A DNA stretch of 64,000 nt from Gleimia europaea ACS-120-V-Col10b (GCF_000411155.1 NZ_KE150266.1:124001-188000), one strand, 5' to 3'; positions 52,768-62,994 are shown, counted from the stretch's first letter. Notes: generated by a model from the sequence alone, not told the origin. Made by a program: numbers and translations.

Positions 52768-53299
52768 AAAAGAGTATGAATGGCCGATTGGTGCAGACGG
52801 ATTGCCCACTCGCGATGCGGCGCGCGTAATTTTGATCGACGAGGCAGAGCGCGTACTGCTGGTGCGCGGCCATGACGCAAATGATTCGGATCACTCTTGG
52901 TGGTTCACGGTGGGTGGCGGCTTAGAAGCGGGGGAGAGCCACCGTGAGGCAGCGGTGCGCGAGTGCCTTGAGGAGACGGGCATTAGGTTGAATACGGCTG
53001 AGCTGGAGGGTCCGGTGATTTGTCGAGACGCGAAAATGTTCTTCGCTGACCGCACCCGTAGGCAAATCGAGCAGTTTTTCATAGCGCGTGTGGACGCGGT
53101 GAAGCTTGACTATTCGCGCTGGAGCAACGACGAACGTAGGTTGTTGGATGAAATGCGCTGGTTCGAAGTGGAAGAGCTTTTGGAATTGCGTGAAGAAGCA
53201 AGTATTTTTCCGCGCCAACTACCCGACTTGCTGGTGAAATGGCGAGATAACGAAGGCACGCAATCTTGCGTTAAAATCGATGAGTACAATGAAACGTGA
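52760..53299 (+). CDS. Nudix hydrolase
   Basis: 179 residues. The Nudix box is complete: GGLEAGESHREAAVRECLEE followed by TGI (about residues 52-74), so it should hydrolyse a nucleoside diphosphate linked to another group, using Mg2+. The substrate is not predictable. A Nudix gene follows pimA in mycobacteria as well (Rv2609c region). I chose the TTG at 52760, with GAGG 6 nt before it and an 8-nt overlap with the LemA-like gene; the frame further upstream lies inside that gene. Confidence 0.86.
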   Translation: MLEKEYEWPIGADGLPTRDAARVILIDEAERVLLVRGHDANDSDHSWWFTVGGGLEAGESHREAAVRECLEETGIRLNTAELEGPVICRDAKMFFADRTRRQIEQFFIARVDAVKLDYSRWSNDERRLLDEMRWFEVEELLELREEASIFPRQLPDLLVKWRDNEGTQSCVKIDEYNET

Positions 53300-53331
53300 T
53301 AAAGCAGTAAAACAGTTTTGGGAGGTTCTTC

Positions 53332-54093
53332 ATGTCAGGGCATTCAAAGTGGGCAACTACCAAGCACAAGAAGGCTGCAATTGACGCCAAGCGCGGCAAG
53401 CTTTTTGCCCGTCTTGTAAAGAACATTGAGGTAGCGGCGCGCACGGGCGGCGGCGATCCGGACGCTAACCCCACTCTTTACGATGCCATTCAGAAGGCAA
53501 AGAAGAACTCGGTTCCCAACGACAACATTGAGCGGGCACGCAAGCGCGGCTCGGGTGAAGAAAGCGGCGGCGCCGACTGGGAAACTATCATGTATGAGGG
53601 TTACGGCCCGAACGGCGTCGCGGTTCTAGTTGAGTGCCTGACTGACAACCGCAACCGCGCCGCGTCGGATGTGCGCGTTGCTTTCACGCGTTCGGGTGGG
53701 TCGCTTGCGGATCCTGGTTCGGTTTCGTACCTGTTTGCTCGCAAAGGCATCGTGGAGGTGCCGAGCCAGGGTGACACGGATGAAGACTCTATCCTCCTGG
53801 CCGTACTTGATGCCGGTGCTGAAGAGGTAGAGGCCCAGGGCGACGAGTTCCACATCCTGTGCCAGCCAAATGACTTGGTGGCTGTTCGTACCGCTTTGCA
53901 GGAGGAGGGCATCGACTACAACTCGGCTGAAGTTGGTTTCGTGCCGTCCACCAAGGTGGAGTTGGAAGCTGACGGCGTGCGCAAGATCATGAACATGATT
54001 GATGCTTTGGAAGAATCTGATGACGTGCAGGAGATCTACACGAACTTCACGGCTTCCGACGAAGTGCTGAAGGAATTCCAAGAGGAAGAGTAG
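53332..54093 (+). CDS. YebC/PmpR-family regulatory protein
   Basis: 253 residues. Typical start [14 protein letters not shown], then [30 protein letters not shown] sequence and [14 protein letters not shown]. The family was long annotated as transcriptional regulators; recent work on YebC links members to translation of proline-rich stretches, so I leave the role open. GGGAGG precedes the ATG. It leads the yebC-ruvC-ruvA-ruvB block, overlapping ruvC by 1 nt. Confidence 0.93.
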   Translation: MSGHSKWATTKHKKAAIDAKRGKLFARLVKNIEVAARTGGGDPDANPTLYDAIQKAKKNSVPNDNIERARKRGSGEESGGADWETIMYEGYGPNGVAVLVECLTDNRNRAASDVRVAFTRSGGSLADPGSVSYLFARKGIVEVPSQGDTDEDSILLAVLDAGAEEVEAQGDEFHILCQPNDLVAVRTALQEEGIDYNSAEVGFVPSTKVELEADGVRKIMNMIDALEESDDVQEIYTNFTASDEVLKEFQEEE

Positions 54094-54725
54094 TGCGAGT
54101 ACTCGGTATTGATCCGGGTTTGACCCGTTGCGGCATCGGCGTTGTTGACGTCGATGCCGCGCGTCGTACCAGCCTCGTTCACGTTGACGTGGCTCGTAGC
54201 GCGCCGGCACTGGCAACGCATTTTCGCCTTGCAAAGATTGGGGATGAAATCGACCTCGCAATCAAAACTTACAAGCCGGAGGTTATGGCGATCGAGCGCG
54301 TTTTTGCCCAGGATAACCTCCAATCGGTGACCACAACTATGCAGGTGATGGGAGTGGCGATGCTGTGCGCGGGCAGGGCGGGGCTACCTTTGGCAATTCA
54401 CACGCCGTCAGAGGTGAAGGCTGCGGTTACGGGTTCGGGTACGGCGGGCAAGGCGCAGGTGCAGCACATGGTTGCGCGTGTACTCGGTTTGCAGAAGGTG
54501 CCTAAGCCAGCCGATGCTGCGGATGCGCTCGCAATCGCAATCTGCCACGCGTGGCGAGGTACAGGCTTGCAGGGCGCTGGTCAGGACGGCGACATTAATG
54601 TGTCTTTGTCAGGTGGCGTGTCTGCTCGCGGCAAGATGACGGCGGCCCAGCAGCAGTGGGCAAATGCGATTGCTACAACGCGCCGTAAAGGGGCGGTTGA
54701 TCCGCGTGTCCGGGGTAAGCGTTAG
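54093..54725 (+). CDS. ruvC: Crossover junction endodeoxyribonuclease RuvC
   Basis: 210 residues. It resolves Holliday junctions with RuvAB. Acidic catalytic residues: Asp7 in GIDPGLTRCG, Glu in AIERVFAQ, and the C-terminal pair in KPADAADALAIAICH. After the usual domain end (about 165) comes a 40-residue tail rich in Gly and Arg, longer than in E. coli. The GTG start overlaps the yebC stop (TAGTG). Confidence 0.93.
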   Translation: MRVLGIDPGLTRCGIGVVDVDAARRTSLVHVDVARSAPALATHFRLAKIGDEIDLAIKTYKPEVMAIERVFAQDNLQSVTTTMQVMGVAMLCAGRAGLPLAIHTPSEVKAAVTGSGTAGKAQVQHMVARVLGLQKVPKPADAADALAIAICHAWRGTGLQGAGQDGDINVSLSGGVSARGKMTAAQQQWANAIATTRRKGAVDPRVRGKR

Positions 54726-54751
54726 GGTTGTTGCAGGAATAAAGGAGCACA

Positions 54752-55342
54752 ATGATCTCTTCGCTAAGTGGGCAGGTGTCGTCGATTGGCCCCGATTTTG
54801 CCGTGATTAAGGCGGGTTCTTTCGGCATGCGCGTTTACATGCCCGCAAGATCGCTACTTGAGATGCGTTCCGGCGCGGAAGTGGATGTTTACACAAACCT
54901 GGTGGTGCGCGAAGATTCGCTAACTCTGTTTGGGTTTTTACTCGCGGACGAGTCTGAGGCATTTGACATTTTGCAAGGGGTTTCGGGCATCGGTCCGAAA
55001 ACCGCACTGGCGGCACTAAACGTGTACACGCCAGACGAGTTACGCGCCGCGTTGGCGGCGGCGGATGAGAAGATGTTGCAGAAGATTCCCGGCATTGGCA
55101 AGAAGTCCGCGCAACGCATGATTTTGGAGATCGGTGACAAGCTGGGCCCAGCGAAGGGGTTAACCCTAGAACCACAGCCGGTGGCTGATGAGGTTGCCGA
55201 TGAGGTCATTGCCGCGCTTCAAAGTTTGGGTTGGCAAAAACAGCAGGCCCAGGCCGCTGTTGATCAGTTCGCGGGTAGCGGTCTGAATGCTTCGGACATG
55301 TTGCGCGCCGCACTGGTAAACCTGGGAGGCAACCGTGGATGA
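54752..55342 (+). CDS. ruvA: Holliday junction DNA helicase subunit RuvA
   Basis: 196 residues. The N-terminal OB domain begins [16 protein letters not shown]. HhH motifs are [14 protein letters not shown] and [15 protein letters not shown], and the C-terminal domain III ([19 protein letters not shown]) contacts RuvB. AGGAG precedes the ATG. Confidence 0.94.
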   Translation: MISSLSGQVSSIGPDFAVIKAGSFGMRVYMPARSLLEMRSGAEVDVYTNLVVREDSLTLFGFLLADESEAFDILQGVSGIGPKTALAALNVYTPDELRAALAAADEKMLQKIPGIGKKSAQRMILEIGDKLGPAKGLTLEPQPVADEVADEVIAALQSLGWQKQQAQAAVDQFAGSGLNASDMLRAALVNLGGNRG

Positions 55343-56363
55343 CAATACTGACCGCATAGTGGGGGCCGACGCGGGCGATATTGAGCGCGCCGCGGAAGCC
55401 GCATTGCGTCCCAAGCAACTTGAAGACTTCATTGGCCAGCAAACGGTTCGTGCTCAGCTTGACCTCGTGTTGTCTGCTGCCCATCACCGCAACACGACTC
55501 CCGATCACATTTTGCTGGCGGGCCCTCCGGGCCTGGGCAAAACCACACTGGCAATGATTGTGGCAAACGAGATGAACTCTTCGCTTCGCCTCACGTCAGG
55601 CCCAGCCATTCAGCATGCGGGAGATCTCGCCTCGATCCTGTCGGGATTGCAAGAAGGCGACATCTTGTTCATTGACGAGATTCATCGTCTTGCCCGCACT
55701 GCGGAAGAAATGCTCTATCTAGCGATGGAAGATTTCCGCGTTGACATCATTGTGGGTAAGGGGCCGGGGGCCACGTCGATTCCGTTAACGCTCCCACCGT
55801 TCACGGTGGTGGGAGCGACCACCAGGTCGGGCTTGCTTCCTGCGCCGCTACGTGACCGTTTCGGGTTCACCGCACACCTGGAGTACTACGAGGCCGAAGA
55901 ACTTGAACTCGTGGTAAAACGCTCCGCGAACCTACTCGGCGCGCGGTTAGATGAGCGGGCGGGAGCAGAGATCGCACGTCGTTCTCGGGGAACGCCGCGT
56001 ATTGCAAATAGGTTGCTGCGCCGCGTCTTGGACTATTCGCAGGTGCACGGGGACGGGCATATTGATCTTCAATCCACGAGGGCAGCCCTGGAACTGTTTG
56101 AAGTAGATCCGCAGGGATTAGACAGGCTGGACCGCGCGGTACTGGAGGCGCTGGTGCGCAGATTTGGAGGCGGACCGGTTGGGCTTGCCACCCTGGCGGT
56201 GACGGTTGGCGAGGAGCCAGAAACGGTTGAAACCGTAGCTGAACCCTACTTGGTGCGCGAAGGTTTCATGATCCGCACGCCTAGAGGCAGAGCCGCAACC
56301 GCCCAGGCGTGGAACCATATGGGCCTTACTCCGCCGGAACCGGGCACCCTGTTCGACAGCTAA
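55335..56363 (+). CDS. ruvB: Holliday junction branch migration ATPase RuvB
   Basis: 342 residues, AAA+ ATPase. Walker [10 protein letters not shown], Walker B FIDEIHRL, sensor 1 GATTRSG and the arginine finger region RDRFGF, then a winged helix with [12 protein letters not shown] at the end. The GTG start overlaps ruvA by 8 nt, with GGGAGG upstream. Confidence 0.95.
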   Translation: MDDNTDRIVGADAGDIERAAEAALRPKQLEDFIGQQTVRAQLDLVLSAAHHRNTTPDHILLAGPPGLGKTTLAMIVANEMNSSLRLTSGPAIQHAGDLASILSGLQEGDILFIDEIHRLARTAEEMLYLAMEDFRVDIIVGKGPGATSIPLTLPPFTVVGATTRSGLLPAPLRDRFGFTAHLEYYEAEELELVVKRSANLLGARLDERAGAEIARRSRGTPRIANRLLRRVLDYSQVHGDGHIDLQSTRAALELFEVDPQGLDRLDRAVLEALVRRFGGGPVGLATLAVTVGEEPETVETVAEPYLVREGFMIRTPRGRAATAQAWNHMGLTPPEPGTLFDS

Positions 56364-56473
56364 AAGCGTGAATGTGACCAAACGCGAACTTTCTTTAGGA
56401 CTAAGGAAGGTGCATTTGGTTCGTAATAACAATAGAATCACGTAGGATACAAACGATATTTAGGAGTCGACCC

Positions 56474-56932
56474 TTGGAATTGATGATCATCCTGCTTGTC
56501 ATGCTCGGTGTGATGATGTTTATGTCTTCACGCGGCAGAAAGAAGCAGCAGGAACAGCTTGAGAAGATGCACAATGAAATTGGCATTGGCTCTTGGGTGC
56601 GTACTGCTTCTGGGTATTACGGCATCGTTTCAGATATTGATGGGGACGTCTACATTCTGCAGTCGCCGAGTGGTGACGAAACCTACTGGGATCGTCGCGC
56701 TATCGCGACGGCGGCAGAGCCTCCATTCGAGTCCACTCTTGCTGGCGATGATGAAGACGTCGACGAAGTAGGCGAAATCACCGCGCAGACTGAAGAAGAG
56801 GAAGTAGCACAGCCCGGTATCGAGGCGGCGCCAGAAACCCCGGTTCAGGAAGCAGACAGCGACGCAGAGGACGCTGAGGATATTTGGGATGACTCGTTCA
56901 CCAAGTCGGATAAGCCTCGCGAAGAAAACTAA
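56474..56932 (+). CDS. yajC: Preprotein translocase subunit YajC
   Basis: 152 residues. One N-terminal membrane helix (LMIILLVMLGVMMFM) is followed by RGRKKQQEQLEKMHNEIGIGSWVRT, cut here as RGRKKQQEQL and GIGSWVRTASGYYG, the YajC signature. The C-terminal half is very acidic and probably disordered, an extension common in Actinobacteria. It forms part of the SecDF-YajC complex that helps protein export. The start is TTG with GGAG 7 nt upstream; an ATG three codons later is too close to the site. Confidence 0.88.
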   Translation: MELMIILLVMLGVMMFMSSRGRKKQQEQLEKMHNEIGIGSWVRTASGYYGIVSDIDGDVYILQSPSGDETYWDRRAIATAAEPPFESTLAGDDEDVDEVGEITAQTEEEEVAQPGIEAAPETPVQEADSDAEDAEDIWDDSFTKSDKPREEN

Positions 56933-56969
56933 GTGCCGGTTCGGCGCAAGATAATAACAAGGAACCAAA

Positions 56970-58892
56970 GTGGCTAAGAAAGCGAGAAGACCCGGGCGCA
57001 AGTTGATGAGCCTTGGGATCCTCATTGTAATTGGATTAATAACGCTTGGAATTGGGACTGCCCGTGGCAGTGCGAGTATGGTGCCCGGTCTGGCTCTCGA
57101 TTTGCAGGGTGGTACGCAGCTTATTTTGACGCCTACCCCACAAGAGGGTGAGGACATTAAGGACGTCACCGTAGCTCCGGAGGATCTGGAGCAGGCCATC
57201 GAGATCATCCGCAAGCGTATTGACGCATCCGGTGTTGCCGAGGCTGAGATTACGAGTCAGGCGGGGCGCAATATCGTTGTAGCCCTGCCGGGTGAACCCA
57301 GCGAGGAAACTCTTAATCTTGTGCGCTCATCTGCAGTCATGAGGTTCCGCCCCGTACTCGCTGCAGGTGACCCCGCAGTTGTTGATCCGGAAAGATACAA
57401 AAAGGCTGACTCTGGGGAGGGCACGGAGCAGAAAGTGACGGATCCGAGCGCGGAGCCTACTGAAGGTGAAGCCGATGAACAACAGCCTGAACCTACCGAG
57501 GCGGAGGGCCCGGATCTGTCGCAGCTGACACCGGAAGAGCTGGCTAAGACTCTCGCAGACACCAACAAGGATGGCGAGATCTCTAACAAGCCGGTTGCTG
57601 AGCCCAAGGATAACTCGGATCCAAACTGGGTAACTGAGGAGCTCCTCTACACGTTCTTGACCACGGATTGTAAGGCTCCTGAGCAGCGCGCGAAGGGTTC
57701 GGTTGATGACCCGGCTCAGCCACTGGTCGCCTGTGACACAGAGGGCAACGAGAAGTACATTCTTGGCCCGGTCGATCTTGAAGGCATTCACCTGACGTCC
57801 GCCACGGCGGGTATGAACCGGAACCAGCAAGGGCAGGCCACCGGTAAGTGGATTGTTTCGCTCCAGTTCGATAAGGAAGGCACTGACATCTTCGCGGATG
57901 TGTCTAAGCGCCTTGTAGATTTGCAGTCCGTTGATCCCACGCGTAACCGCTTCGCGGTGGTGTTGGATGGTAACGTGATTTCTGCCCCGCGCATGAACAA
58001 TGTTATTCCAAATGGTTCAGCGCTCATTGAGGGTAACTTCTCCGCTGATTCGGCTCGCGCTTTGGCTAACCAGCTCCAGTTCGGTTCGCTTCCGCTTAAC
58101 TTCACGGTTGAGTCGGAGCAGCGCATTTCTGCAACGCTTGGTGCGGATCACCTGCGTACGGGCCTCATGACCGGCATTATCGGCCTCGTGCTCGTTCTGC
58201 TGTACTTGATTTGGCAGTACCGTGGTTTGGCACTACTTGCGGGCGGTTCTCTAATCACTGCGGGCGTTACCGTTTACACGCTCATCACGCTCCTTTCGTG
58301 GCTGATGGGATACCGGCTTTCCCTTGCTGGCGTGGCGGGCCTGATTGTGTCAGTTGGTATTACTGCGGACTCGTTCATCGTCTACTTTGAACGCATACGC
58401 GATGAGGTTCGTAGTGGTCGTCCACTCGTTTCTGCGGTGAGTGAGGGCTGGGATCGTGCAAAGCGCACTATTATCGTCTCTGACCTTGTGAACCTACTGG
58501 CAGCTGCGGTGCTTTATTTCCTGGCAGTCGGTGGCGTACAAGGCTTCGCGTTCACGCTGGGCCTAACCACCCTTGTTGACCTTGCAATCATTCTGTGGTT
58601 CACCCACCCGCTCATGGAACTGCTGGTTCGCACCGAATTCTTCGGCGGTGGCCACAAGCTCTCCGGTCTTGATCCGGAGCACCTGGGCGCTAGATCCGCT
58701 GCGATTTACGCGGGTCGAGGCCGCGTTCGCGGTGCGCAGAGGAATCTCAAGAACTCAACCACCGTTAATCAGCCAGAGCGTAAATCGCTTGCGCAGCAGC
58801 GCCGCGAGGCTGAAGAAGCGGCAAAGATGGAAGCCGAGGCGGTAGCCGTTGACACCGCCGGGGATGCCTCCACTGACGAGGAGGGGAAGTAA
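56970..58892 (+). CDS. secD: Protein translocase subunit SecD
   Basis: 640 residues. One N-terminal helix, a large extracellular P1 domain (LALDLQGGTQLIL, RKRIDASGVAEAEI) and five C-terminal helices (LRTGLMTGIIGLVLVL, SLAGVAGLIVSVGITADSFIVYF cut as SLAGVAGLIVS and GITADSFIVYFERI). It uses the proton gradient to pull proteins out of SecYEG. An insertion rich in Glu, Pro and Asp lies at about residues 150-220 inside P1 and is probably disordered. The GTG start follows AAGGAA. SecF follows after 2 nt. Confidence 0.93.
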   Translation: MAKKARRPGRKLMSLGILIVIGLITLGIGTARGSASMVPGLALDLQGGTQLILTPTPQEGEDIKDVTVAPEDLEQAIEIIRKRIDASGVAEAEITSQAGRNIVVALPGEPSEETLNLVRSSAVMRFRPVLAAGDPAVVDPERYKKADSGEGTEQKVTDPSAEPTEGEADEQQPEPTEAEGPDLSQLTPEELAKTLADTNKDGEISNKPVAEPKDNSDPNWVTEELLYTFLTTDCKAPEQRAKGSVDDPAQPLVACDTEGNEKYILGPVDLEGIHLTSATAGMNRNQQGQATGKWIVSLQFDKEGTDIFADVSKRLVDLQSVDPTRNRFAVVLDGNVISAPRMNNVIPNGSALIEGNFSADSARALANQLQFGSLPLNFTVESEQRISATLGADHLRTGLMTGIIGLVLVLLYLIWQYRGLALLAGGSLITAGVTVYTLITLLSWLMGYRLSLAGVAGLIVSVGITADSFIVYFERIRDEVRSGRPLVSAVSEGWDRAKRTIIVSDLVNLLAAAVLYFLAVGGVQGFAFTLGLTTLVDLAIILWFTHPLMELLVRTEFFGGGHKLSGLDPEHLGARSAAIYAGRGRVRGAQRNLKNSTTVNQPERKSLAQQRREAEEAAKMEAEAVAVDTAGDASTDEEGK

Positions 58893-58894
58893 CA

Positions 58895-59992
58895 ATGAGT
58901 ATGGCTTCATGGGGTAACGCCCTGTACGCGGGAGAAAAATCCTACCCGCTCATTAAGCACCGCAAGGTTTGGTTCACCACGGGTGCAGTGGTGATCTTGA
59001 TTTCAATCCTTCTCATCACGGTTCGCGGACTCAACCCGTCGATCGAGTTCCGTGGCGGATCCCAGTTTGCCCTCGCGCACGTGCAGACCACGGAGCAGCA
59101 ACTCGCTTACGATGTGATGAACGAAAACGGCGTTGGTGAAGGGGTCAAGGTTTCCCAGTTGGGCACCGACGGCTTGCGTGTGCAAAGCCAGGACATCGGC
59201 GCTGACAAGACCGCAACGGTGAGAGCCGCACTGGCCGAGGCCTACGGTATTTCGGAAGGTGACGTAGACGTAACCAACATTGGCCCGTCGTGGGGGGCGG
59301 ACGTGACTAAGAAGGCGTTGCAGTCCCTCGTTATCTTCCTCGTATTAGTTGGCGCCATGATGGCGTTCTATTTCCGCTCCTGGACGATGTCGCTAGCGGC
59401 CCTTTGGGCGTTGCTTCACGACGTGTTCTTAACGGTGGGCTTCTTCAGCCTGATCCAGGTGGAAGTTTCGCCGGCTACGGTAATCGGTTTCCTCACGATT
59501 CTCGCGTACTCGCTGTATGACACCGTGGTTGTGTTTGACCGCGTGCGCGAACTTACTCGCAACGTTACAAAGCAGTCGCGCTACACGTTCGGCGAGCTTG
59601 TCAACCTTGCGGTTAACCAGACGCTTGTGCGTTCCATTAACACTTCGATCATCGCGCTCCTGCCAGTAGGGTCGATTCTTTTCCTCGGTTCCTTCCTGCT
59701 GGGCGCGGGTACTTTGACCGACATTTCGCTCGCCCTGTTTGTAGGTATGACGGTGGGTACCTTTAGCTCCGTGTTCATTGCGCCCGCCGTCCTCGTAATG
59801 CTAGAAAACAAGCGGGCGGGAATCGGTGGCCACACCAAGAGCATTCTGGAAGCTCGCGGGCAGAAAACGGTGAAGGTCGGGGCTGACGCTACGGATAATG
59901 ATTCGACATTCAAGACCGTACAAACATCGAAACTGAACCCCGGTCACCACCTGGGTCAGGCCGCACAGCCAAAGCGGAAGAAGAGGAAGTAA
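58895..59992 (+). CDS. secF: Protein translocase subunit SecF
   Basis: 365 residues, six membrane helices with an extracellular loop after the first. Motifs: GLNPSIEFRGGSQF, VTKKALQSLVIFLVLVG, LTILAYSLYDTVVVFDRVRE, and VNQTLVRSINTS. It forms a complex with SecD. The tail is basic (PKRKKRK). GGGGAAG precedes the ATG, overlapping the secD stop region. Apt follows after 5 nt, so secD-secF-apt form one unit. Confidence 0.93.
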   Translation: MSMASWGNALYAGEKSYPLIKHRKVWFTTGAVVILISILLITVRGLNPSIEFRGGSQFALAHVQTTEQQLAYDVMNENGVGEGVKVSQLGTDGLRVQSQDIGADKTATVRAALAEAYGISEGDVDVTNIGPSWGADVTKKALQSLVIFLVLVGAMMAFYFRSWTMSLAALWALLHDVFLTVGFFSLIQVEVSPATVIGFLTILAYSLYDTVVVFDRVRELTRNVTKQSRYTFGELVNLAVNQTLVRSINTSIIALLPVGSILFLGSFLLGAGTLTDISLALFVGMTVGTFSSVFIAPAVLVMLENKRAGIGGHTKSILEARGQKTVKVGADATDNDSTFKTVQTSKLNPGHHLGQAAQPKRKKRK

Positions 59993-59997
59993 GGGCG

Positions 59998-60540
59998 ATG
60001 AGTAAAGATCTACTGCGGAGCCGGATTGAGCCGCTTATCAAGGACAATCTGCGCGAGATTCCTGACTTCCCGGATCCGGGGGTGTTGTTTCGCGACATTA
60101 CGCCACTACTGGCTAATGGGGAGGCTTTCAAAGCCCTAATTGATGCGCTCGCAGATCACTATCGTGGCCGCGTAGATGCTATTGCAGGCTTGGAGTCGCG
60201 AGGCTTCATCCTGGCTGCCCCGCTTGCAACCGCTCTGGGTGTCGGCATGATCACCGTGCGTAAAGCTGGAAAGCTTCCCGGCCCGGTGATTGGTGTTAAC
60301 TACACGCTCGAATATGGAGAGGCCCGCATGGAGTTGCGGCCTGATTCCGTGAAGGCTGGCAGTCGCGTTCTCATCATTGATGACGTGTTGGCAACCGGAG
60401 GAACTTCCGCCGCCGCCGTGGAACTGATCAAGCAGTGCGGCGCTGAGGTAGTTGAAGTGAACGTTCTGCTCGAGCTTGCAGAGCTTGGGGGCCGCGCGAA
60501 GCTTGCGGGGATCCCCGTTGAGGCCGGCGTGATCTTCTAG
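59998..60540 (+). CDS. apt: Adenine phosphoribosyltransferase
   Basis: 180 residues. Makes AMP from adenine and PRPP. N-terminal IPDFPDPGVLFRDITPLL, GLESRGFILAAPLA, and the PRPP loop LIIDDVLATGGTSAA are all present. The position between secF and relA is conserved in Actinobacteria. AGGG lies 5 nt before the ATG. Confidence 0.95.
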   Translation: MSKDLLRSRIEPLIKDNLREIPDFPDPGVLFRDITPLLANGEAFKALIDALADHYRGRVDAIAGLESRGFILAAPLATALGVGMITVRKAGKLPGPVIGVNYTLEYGEARMELRPDSVKAGSRVLIIDDVLATGGTSAAAVELIKQCGAEVVEVNVLLELAELGGRAKLAGIPVEAGVIF

Positions 60541-60563
60541 CTCACTCACGCTACGAACTAACC

Positions 60564-60604
60564 ACTGGATGCTCGTCCCGAAAGGGGCGAGCATCCAGTA
60601 TTAT
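60564..60604 (+). terminator. Terminator after apt
   Basis: A 16-bp stem (60564-60579 with 60584-60599, one G-U pair) closed by a GAAA tetraloop and followed by ATTAT. It separates the sec-apt unit from relA. Confidence 0.85.
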
Positions 60605-60627
60605 CAAATATCATTTTGTGTTTGAGA

Positions 60628-60639
60628 TAACATGAGGGA
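60628..60639 (+). promoter_or_regulatory. Leaderless promoter of relA (-10 TAACAT)
   Basis: TAACAT at 60628-60633 ends 6 nt before the ATG at 60640, the same box and distance as at parE. The GAGGGA between is in direct contact with the ATG and so cannot serve as a normal ribosome binding site. Confidence 0.6.
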
Positions 60640-62994
60640 ATGACGTCGAATACTGGTAACACCGACAGCGCCAATCCGGTAAGCGGTTCGCGCGTGCGCT
60701 CCAGCCTCCTGTGGTTTGGGTCGCGCAGACGGTCAACCGCGCCCGAGATTGAGCCTCTTATCCGCGCTGTAAAGGCTTATCATCCAAAGGCCGAAACCGA
60801 TGTCATTGAACGCGCCTACGTCACTGCGAAAAAATACCACGAAGGGCAGATGCGCAAGTCCGGCGAGCCCTACATCACGCACCCGGTTGCGGTTGCAACT
60901 ATCCTTGCCGAGATTGGTATGACGCCTCCAACTCTCGTGGCTGCCCTGCTTCACGACACGGTGGAAGACACCGAGTACACGCTGGAACAGCTCAGCGCAG
61001 ATTTTGGTCAGGACATAGCGCTCCTTGTTGATGGCGTGACGAAGCTCGACAAAGTGAAGTACGGGGCAGCGGCGCAATCCGAGACGCTACGCAAAATGAT
61101 CGTGGCGATGTCTAAAGACATCCGTACGCTCCTGATAAAACTGGGGGACCGTCTGCATAACGCGCGCACTTGGCAGTATGTGCCGCGCGAGTCAGCCCAA
61201 CGCAAGGCCCGCGAAACGCTGGAAATATACGCCCCGCTGGCACACCGCCTGGGCATGAACACGATCAAGTGGGAGCTTGAAGAGCTTTCGTTTAGAACAC
61301 TCTACCCAGAGATTTACCAAGAAATTGACCGGCTAGTCACCGAGCGAGCTCCCGAACGTGACAAGTATTTGCGTGAAGTGGTTTTGACGATCGAGGACGA
61401 TCTTCGTGAAAACGGTGTCCGCGGAACGGTTTCGGGCCGGCCAAAGAACCACTATTCGATTTATCAGAAGATGATTGTGCGCGGCAAAGCGTTCGACGAT
61501 ATTTATGACCTCGTGGGCGTGCGGGTACTCGTTGAGTCGGTGCGGGACTGCTACGCGGTTATTGGTGCTATTCACGCGCGCTGGCAGCCCATGCCAGGAC
61601 GTTTCAAAGACTACATTGCGACGCCAAAGTTCAACCTGTACCAGTCTCTGCACACCACCGTCATGGGGCCGGGTGGGCGTCCGGTTGAAATCCAGGTGCG
61701 TACCTACGAGATGCACGATCGGGCTGAGTACGGCGTTGCCGCGCACTGGCGGTACAAGCAGGATCCGAATGCATCACAGGCCGCGAGCGCTGATTCGGAC
61801 CGGATGAAGCCGGAAGAGCAGATGAACTGGCTACGTGGCCTCATCCAAATGGAACGCGAAACCGGTGATCCGGAGGAGTTCTTGGATTCGCTCCGCTACG
61901 AAATTGCCGGCGATGAGGTGTATGTGTTCACCCCCAAGGGAGAGGTTCAGGTACTCCCTGCGGGCGCAACGCCGGTTGATTTTGCCTACGCAGTGCACAC
62001 CGAAGTGGGGCACACAACTGTAGGCGCACGCGTAAACGGCAAGCTATCCAGCCTCGATTCAAAACTGGAGAGTGGTGACATCGTTGAGGTATTCACCTCG
62101 AAAGCGCCGAACGCGGGTCCGAGCAGAGACTGGCTAAACTTTGTGGCGTCTTCCCGGGCGCGCTCGAAGATTAAAGCATGGTTTTCAAAGGAACGCCGGG
62201 AAGAGGCGATTGAGGCCGGTAAGGAAAAGCTGGCTCGCACCATGCGTAAGCAACACCTACCCTTGCAACGCCTCATGAACCACGACACGATTGTGGGAAT
62301 AGCGGCTTCTATGGGCTATCCAGACATCGGTTCGCTCTACGCTGCGATTGGGGAGGGGGGTATTTCCGCCCAGAGCGTGATGCAAAAGATCATGCAGTCC
62401 CTCGGTGGCGATTTCGGAACCGAAGAAACCCTCTCCGAGGGAGTCACGCCGGGAGCGCACCAAAACAGGTGGGATCCAACCACGGCCGGGTCGGACGTCC
62501 TCGTTGAAGGTATGGGCGGCGGTGACGTGTGGGTCAAGATTGCCAAGTGTTGTACTCCGGTGCCCGGCGACCCAATCATTGGGTTCATAACGCGCGGGCA
62601 AGGCGTGTCCGTACACTCCCCGGATTGCGCTAACGCGGCCGCCCTGCAGCGTAACCATCCGGAACGGTTTGTGAATGTCGAATGGAGCACAAACGCATCC
62701 TCGAACTATCTGGTGAAGATCCAGATTAAGGCCCTGGACCGGGCCCGGTTGCTGGGCGACCTAACCCAGGTGCTTTCGGATTACCAGGTGAACATTCTTT
62801 CGGGCAACATGTCTACTTCGCCGGATCGAGTAGCAACGGTGCGGTTCACTGTGGAAATGGCAGAGCCTTCGCACATCAATGCCACGCTGAATGGTTTGCG
62901 CCGGGTGGACGGCGTGTTCGAGGCCTTGCGCGTGCATGGGGGAAACTCGACAAAGGCGAAGAATAAGAAGAAGCAGAAGCAGCCGCGCCCGTAG
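60640..62994 (+). CDS. relA: Bifunctional (p)ppGpp synthetase/hydrolase (Rsh)
   Basis: 784 residues, the long RelA/SpoT homologue. The HD hydrolase domain is intact: HPVAVATILAEI, LLHDTVEDT and GDRLHNART. The synthetase domain has YDLVGVRVLV and RFKDYIATPKFNLYQSLHT; the RxKD motif marks bifunctional enzymes, in contrast to EFDD in monofunctional RelA. TGS (VYVFTPKGEVQVLP) and ACT (VKIQIKALDRARLLGDLT) domains follow. It sets the stringent response. Transcription starts behind the apt terminator from a leaderless-type promoter. Confidence 0.94.
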   Translation: MTSNTGNTDSANPVSGSRVRSSLLWFGSRRRSTAPEIEPLIRAVKAYHPKAETDVIERAYVTAKKYHEGQMRKSGEPYITHPVAVATILAEIGMTPPTLVAALLHDTVEDTEYTLEQLSADFGQDIALLVDGVTKLDKVKYGAAAQSETLRKMIVAMSKDIRTLLIKLGDRLHNARTWQYVPRESAQRKARETLEIYAPLAHRLGMNTIKWELEELSFRTLYPEIYQEIDRLVTERAPERDKYLREVVLTIEDDLRENGVRGTVSGRPKNHYSIYQKMIVRGKAFDDIYDLVGVRVLVESVRDCYAVIGAIHARWQPMPGRFKDYIATPKFNLYQSLHTTVMGPGGRPVEIQVRTYEMHDRAEYGVAAHWRYKQDPNASQAASADSDRMKPEEQMNWLRGLIQMERETGDPEEFLDSLRYEIAGDEVYVFTPKGEVQVLPAGATPVDFAYAVHTEVGHTTVGARVNGKLSSLDSKLESGDIVEVFTSKAPNAGPSRDWLNFVASSRARSKIKAWFSKERREEAIEAGKEKLARTMRKQHLPLQRLMNHDTIVGIAASMGYPDIGSLYAAIGEGGISAQSVMQKIMQSLGGDFGTEETLSEGVTPGAHQNRWDPTTAGSDVLVEGMGGGDVWVKIAKCCTPVPGDPIIGFITRGQGVSVHSPDCANAAALQRNHPERFVNVEWSTNASSNYLVKIQIKALDRARLLGDLTQVLSDYQVNILSGNMSTSPDRVATVRFTVEMAEPSHINATLNGLRRVDGVFEALRVHGGNSTKAKNKKKQKQPRP

